DNA of 52,281 nt from Pezizomycotina sp. ARF18 (lineage: Eukaryota; Ascomycota): NCBI GenBank assembly GCA_002224055.1, contig AZLU01000128.1:1-52281 (forward strand), read 5' to 3'. Each line of letters starts with the position of its first letter. Position 1 is the first letter of the stretch. The notes beneath the pieces were generated by a model. That model worked only from the letters and a program-made list of their open reading frames with translations, ran no database searches and was not told the DNA's origin. A program made the translations under genes and the position numbers. Shown here piece by piece: positions 47,648 through 52,281 of this stretch.

Positions 47648-49129
47648 ATGCCAACCTATTACACCGGTTGGCGGCCAGAGCCCTTCGATCCTCAAGACCG
47701 GCCTTACGTATACCTCTCCTACGCAGAAAGCCTTCCTCGAAACTTTCGTCGACCTATCCAAGGACAGCCCCGATTGTCTCAATGTCTACGACCAGGGACC
47801 TCGGAGACCAGCGTCGCGAACGCCGTCGCCGCGGCCTATCGCTACCTCTGCCTAATTGACGACGACGACAAGGCCGTTGTAGAAGACCCTTCGCGTCTTT
47901 TCATCTATTGGAACGCTCGGTACCTTGCGAACCCATCGCTAGCGACGGATAATGGGTGTCACATCCGCAATGCGATGAAAGGGATCAGTCTCTTCGGAAT
48001 ATGCTCAGAGAAGAATTGGCCATTCCACGTCGACAGTTCAAGGGCGGAGCAGATACCGAACTTCAAGCTGAAAATAAACGAGCGACCGAGACCAGAAGCA
48101 TGGAAAGAAGCCGACGAAGCGCATGGTCTCCAGTATGCGCGCTTGGACGCTGACCATCCGGAACAAATCGAAGCGCAGATGAGCGAAGAAGAGAAGATCG
48201 CGGTTGGTGTGTTAACTCTAACCAAACTAAGGCAATGTTTATCCGAAGGTTATCCCGTTGTCTTCGCTTTAAATTCTTCTGGAAGCATCCGCCTTTCGTA
48301 CGGGATGGTACCGATGCGGACTCCGAATGGTTTCTGCCTCGCATTCCGAACACCAACGTCATAAAGGGCCTAGTAGAAACTACGGAGGGCACGCCGCACT
48401 GGCTATCGATACGACGACGACAAACAATGCGTCCTCTGCCAGAATTCGTGGGGAAAACGCTAACGATGCAGGAGTACCGCGCTTCTGGATGGATTAAGCT
48501 GGATTAGAGACTGGGAGGCACCGACGATTTTGGATGATAAGGCACGTCGAGACATCGAGCAAACCGATTTCGAAACCTCTCCCGCCGCTATATTCACCTC
48601 ACGCAGATGCTCCGCTGACATCGGTGGAAACGACGTTCGTCCGCGACAAGGCGAACCACAACACCTTCCGCAATTATTACTTTCACCCTCCCGTTGGAGG
48701 CATGCTCGGATCTTATTTCAACGATGTTCAATTCCTCAAGGACGAGATTCACGGCAGGCCATGGCCGCGGCAGTTAAGATTCATATACAAAAATCACAAA
48801 GGTAGAAAGGTCATCGGCGAATTCGACGTCATGTTCGAGAAATTCGACATTTCGCATGGATCAAGAGAAGGCAGTCCGACGAGACGAGCCTCCATTTGGC
48901 GGCAGGTGATACATTAGGAATATCAAAATTCAGAAGCAGGGAACATAATCTATCAGGGATTACGTACGTGGAGATTAAGACGAAGATGGCATCACTGGGT
49001 GTTTCGGTGCGAAGGATGACCGGATATTTAGTAGAATACGAATGCCCACCAGGGTTTACTGGCTTGCAAGGGCTTTGGGGTCATGAGGGAGATATTCTTG
49101 ACAGATTTGGTCCCATATGGGCCCGTTAA
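47648..49129 (+). CDS. Papain-like peptidase homologue fused to a jacalin-like lectin domain
   Basis: The start MPTYYTGWRPEPFD is followed by a C1A-papain-like domain. After LETFVDLSKDSPDC it reads YDQG at 47787-47798, then VANAVAAAYRYL, then DPSRLFIYWNARYL and CHIRNAMKGISLFGICSEKN. The His motif GGHAALAI is at 48384-48407 and the Asn motif QNSWG at 48440-48454. The codon in the catalytic Cys position, just before VANA, is AGC (Ser) at 47810-47812. The second half (about 48660-49129) has jacalin-like beta-prism features: VGGMLGSYFNDVQFLKDEI, RFIYKNHKGRKVIGEFDV, and the closing GFTGLQGLWGHEGDILDRFG before PIWAR. Such fusions could bind glycans at a cell surface. Frame changes near 47800, 48270, 48400, 48540 and 48890 break it. 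If the Ser is real, it is probably a pseudo-peptidase. Confidence 0.68.
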
Positions 49130-49281
49130 TCGAATTAGAGGACTTTAATAGTATGATATGAGCGCTACCATACAGTGTTCGTTCTTCCTTATCTGTTACC
49201 CAAAACCATGTACTCTTTAAATATAATTACTTCAAAATAGCATGAGATATCAGTTCACCTAGAAGCATTCGATCCATTTTC

Positions 49282-50691
49282 TCACTCGGGGTCCTCGATC
49301 ATTACTAACACTCGGACTCGATATGCTGGATGCATTTCCGTCGCCAGCGCTTTCATGTATTTGGTTCCATCTCCCCACCGTCATCTGGTTTGCAATCGCC
49401 TGGGTGGCACCTTCTGAAAATTCCTTATAAATATTCAGCATGCCTCCGCACATTGTATATCCGCTTCCTATTGCTTAGGCATGCTATCCTAAAGTCTTTT
49501 GCGTACAACAAGTTCCAATCCTGCCATCTGCGTAAGGCGGTTCATCGACTTGAAATATCGGATCCGTCGGTTAGTTACATCATCATCCCACATATCTTTT
49601 TCGTCCTCCTCCAAGGGGTACTTGATGTCACTTTTCCAGGTCTGAAAGCGTGCTAGATAGTGATAGAGTATTCAGAAATCGCCAGATTTCATTCGATATT
49701 GACCCCCCGGGAAGGCGGAGCTGGTTATACGTTATGCATTGCGGGAGCCATGATGTACATCTCAAACCGGGTGGACAGCGCGTCATCCAGAAAGTTGATG
49801 GTAGGTCTGTAGGAAAGATGCTTTATTGTAAGGACAGGGAACCTTCTAAGGCGGCTATGACAGCGGCGTCGGAGGTAGCTTATTATCTCGGTTAAGATCT
49901 CCAGAGGAAGCTGGCAAATGAGCTTCTAAGTTTCAGAGTTTTCCTACAAATTCGCCGAAGACAAGTCGTCACGTTCATCTGCCCTGCAACTAGCGTTTTA
50001 CTGGATACAGAAAGCACATTTTCATGGTCGTTTTAAGATATTCAAGTTGGATTTCTACAAGGCTTTTTATTGGCATCGTCTTTCCAAACTGGCGGGCGTC
50101 TCGAGAAACAGCCGGAAAACTTCCGAAATTGCTTCGTTCCTCGTTTTGAAAACGCACGTAGAGAACATTGCGACCTTAGCTTCAGCTAACCTCCTCCGGT
50201 ACATCCCAGCGCCTGATAGCCTGCATCTCGGCATCTCTCTCCCGCTCTCGATTTTCTAAGTACGGTCCGACAGCGCATGGAGCCAATAGCGTCGGGTTGA
50301 TGTAATATTTCCAGCCTAAGGGCAGCTACTCATAGCTCCACCTCTCATTTGTGTGTACCACTGGTCCATATATGTTCCAGCCCAGGTATTCCTCTGCGCC
50401 GCCGTATATGTAGCTGTTTTCCCAGTGTGTTCTCGAAGCTTATCATATCCAGCATGCACGCGTATCCTTTCATTTTTCAGGCTACGGAGCATGTCGTCGA
50501 TTACCATGACAAGATCCGGACCGAATACTTAGGCTTGGCTCGAAAAGCTCATGCGACAGAGACCATTGTCGGGCGATAGCATGGAAGGCCTGCGAGCAGA
50601 AGTCATGTAGAAGATACGCGTATCCCGCCGCCTCACCGTCGTCGCCGAGCCTAATAATGCAATACCATAAGTAGGACACCCTGGTTATCAT
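49282..50691 (-). CDS. Unrecognised gene, broken
   Basis: Coding character on the minus strand, in changing frames: GDDGEAAGYAYLLHDFCSQA near 50625; LRSLKNERIRVHAGYDKLRE near 50480; LPLEILTEISYLRRR near 49885; KSDIKYPLEEDEKDMWDDDV near 49600; RRIRYFKSMNRLTQMAGLEL near 49540; and a clean C-terminus MKALATEMHPAYRVRVLVMI before EDPE, with the stop at 49282-49284. The C-terminal 350 bases are the best supported. The plus strand is also open in places (about 49330-49656 and 50047-50259), so the middle is ambiguous. I recognise no family. Confidence 0.35.
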
Positions 50692-51052
50692 TGATAATAT
50701 AAAGATAGGTCAAGGTAAGAAATGCGTTGAACGTACTCAAATGGGTTGACCATAAAGACGGAACTGGCGTCTACCGGAATCCGTATGCTATATTGCAACG
50801 TAAGTATAGGTTACTCTCCTCCGGGAGCTACCAAGAGAACTCTTCGAACGCGTACACACAAAGGTGCAGATTACATACCACGAACACCTGACCAGTCCCT
50901 TCGTCAAAATCCGACGTTTCGGCAGCATACGGTACTATTCAATGGTAACTGTCCCATCTGGGGACCTTGTGCATTTAATTAGGAGCCACTTCACATAGTA
51001 TCAGTTAGATGCGTGAAGTAGCGCGCCAGATGCTCGCGATTCTGGGGGGGGG
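50692..51052. other. Intergenic interval
   Basis: No gene seen. It contains a G9 run near 51044-51052, just downstream of the next minus-strand gene. Confidence 0.45.
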
Positions 51053-52281
51053 CTAAATTAAAAGTGCTAAATTTAAACCACCAGTCCGTGTAAATCTGTA
51101 AAAGATTCCGTAGTTCCCGTCACCATCCTTCCCTTCATCCTTTTATCTTTCCGTGTCCAAGACCGCGAACACAACCTCCTTCCACCAGCCTCCTTGGAAC
51201 TCATCGAATAACTTCCGAACAGCTTTACAACCTCGAGTTCGGATTGTTGAACGCGCCGCATCCACGCACCGAGGACGAGTCGCCTGTGGCGGTGGGCCGC
51301 GCCATCTGCAGGCTCAGACATCTTCGTCTTCATGAGCTTCCTATCGGATGCTTGTAGGTAAGGGCCCGTCCTGCCTTCGCGCGAGCTCGGGATCGCGGAA
51401 CCGCAGCTATAGATATAACCGACACGACGGGCAGCGGCGCCGGGGCAGAGTGGACGAGATCTTATTCCTCGTGTTGCGTGTTTCGTATATGAATTCAGCC
51501 CTAGGTAGAGCTTGTGCCCATCACAGCGCGCGTCCGGTAAACGAGCACTCGGTTCGTGTAAATTCCCTCCGTTCCCGTATCGGGTAGTACTTGCGCGGCA
51601 GCGACGACCACAATGTCGACCTGTGTAGCACAGCTCCTCCTCCTGCGCCATGCAGCCCTTCAGCCAGCCGCCGCCCCTGACGTGGGTTCGCCATGTTGAG
51701 CACCACGGGCTCGGAGTCCAGAAACGCCATGTCTAAAAGCCAGCCGCGACCTCGGCCCGATGGTGCTCAAGTAGCTCGGAGGCGACGTCATAGCTGTCAC
51801 CGTCGACGACCCTGATCCTGCAGCCGGGTCTTCCCTCCCGACGTCTCCGTGGCAGCCTGTAGCCCAGGCACAACCTCGCGCGATCCTTATTCGCTGATCA
51901 TGGGCATCGTACAGAAAACTCCACGGCTTCTCTTCCGGGTCCCTGTAGTGGTAGTCCAGCAGAACTTTCGATATCTGCTGTTTTGCCCCGGCTACCTCGG
52001 TACGCCTGTTCCTCACGGCGAGTTAGGCTTCAGCGTAACGTCGTGGTCCTTCCCCGGCGGTGCTTTGAGCTTCCCGGCGGCCGGCGGCGGCAATCTATCC
52101 CGGAGTGCTTTGCGGTCCTCTTTCTCGCGCCCGCAGCCCTTCCATCTCCTCTAGCCTCGGGGTGTCGCGATATCGACGGCGAGTGTGTTTCAACGATGGC
52201 GCTTCACCCGGGAGTCACGGTAGTGTTTCGAAGATGTCCCTTCATCCCTGGCTTCCGGCGGGCTTCCAGTGTTAACGGATG
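51053..52281 (-). CDS. Poly(ADP-ribose) glycohydrolase, fungal/microbial type (DUF2263/TIGR02452-like)
   Basis: Enzyme that removes poly(ADP-ribose) from proteins by cutting ribose-ribose bonds; the macrodomain fold is known for the family. The minus strand reads RIRVVDGDSYDVASELLEHH near 51820, EPVVLNMANPR near 51700, then GGGWLKGCMAQEEELCY at 51625-51675. The spacing GGG-X7-QEE is the PARG catalytic signature, with the second Glu of QEE catalytic. Then STLWSSLPRKYYPI, YLGLNSYTKHATR, and VLGAWGCGAFNNP near 51230-51275, the second hallmark, and WWKEVVFAVLD and NYGIFYRF before a stop at 51053-51055. The N-terminal part (about 52270-51900) is basic and poorly conserved; its start may lie outside the window. 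Many one-base frame changes, but all catalytic residues appear intact when the patches are read in order. Confidence 0.78.

Noticed and set aside
1-52281. tRNA, rRNA or CRISPR arrays
   Set aside because: I looked for tRNA B-box-like sequences (GGTTCGANTCC) and regularly spaced repeats and found none I could support.

Overview
The window is nuclear DNA of a filamentous ascomycete (Pezizomycotina). Reasons: short GT-AG introns of 55-115 nt, pyrimidine-rich leaders before start codons, and several families typical of that group (Mug190-like SMP/C2 proteins, an OPT peptide transporter, a rhodopsin-domain membrane protein, an HsbA-like secreted protein, a fungal-type PARG). Nothing is prokaryotic. 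I cannot name the species. Nearly every recognisable gene is cut by one-base frame changes, mostly in short runs of C or G, even inside invariant motifs. This pattern fits homopolymer errors in the assembly better than decay of every gene, so the genes below are spans whose reading frame changes, with approximate internal structure.

Layout. 1-5180: AT-rich, low-complexity DNA with a 77-bp tandem repeat, a long AAAAT-type array, a C12G16 palindrome and an unrecognised broken coding region (about 3475-4381). 5185-14030: two head-to-head Mug190-like lipid-transfer paralogues (TM, SMP and C2 domains) around a 1.4-kb shared intergenic region. 14456-15264: a broken gene whose spaced Asp and Glu-Leu-Lys suggest a PD-(D/E)XK nuclease fold. 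16795-18412: a rhodopsin-domain membrane protein. 18.4-29.5 kb: an AT-rich gene desert. 29726-32528: an OPT oligopeptide transporter with four introns and a good promoter. 33.3-34.4 kb: an unrecognised broken gene. 36788-37720: an isolated second nucleotide-binding domain of an ABCC-type transporter. 39699-40242: a small basic protein. 40780-41385: an HsbA-like secreted protein.

43.3-52.3 kb is a denser, GC-richer accessory block: a protein joining a Ras-like GTPase domain, a proline-rich linker, TPR-like helices and ankyrin repeats; an F-box remnant; a papain-like peptidase fused to a jacalin-like lectin domain, with Ser where the catalytic Cys should be; an unrecognised minus-strand gene; and a poly(ADP-ribose) glycohydrolase with the GGG-X7-QEE signature running to the window edge. 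NTPase, repeat, lectin, protease-like and ADP-ribose genes lying together recall fungal self/non-self or stress-response regions. That the genes work together is only a hypothesis. The first half holds housekeeping-like membrane-contact and transport functions with no operon-like relationship.
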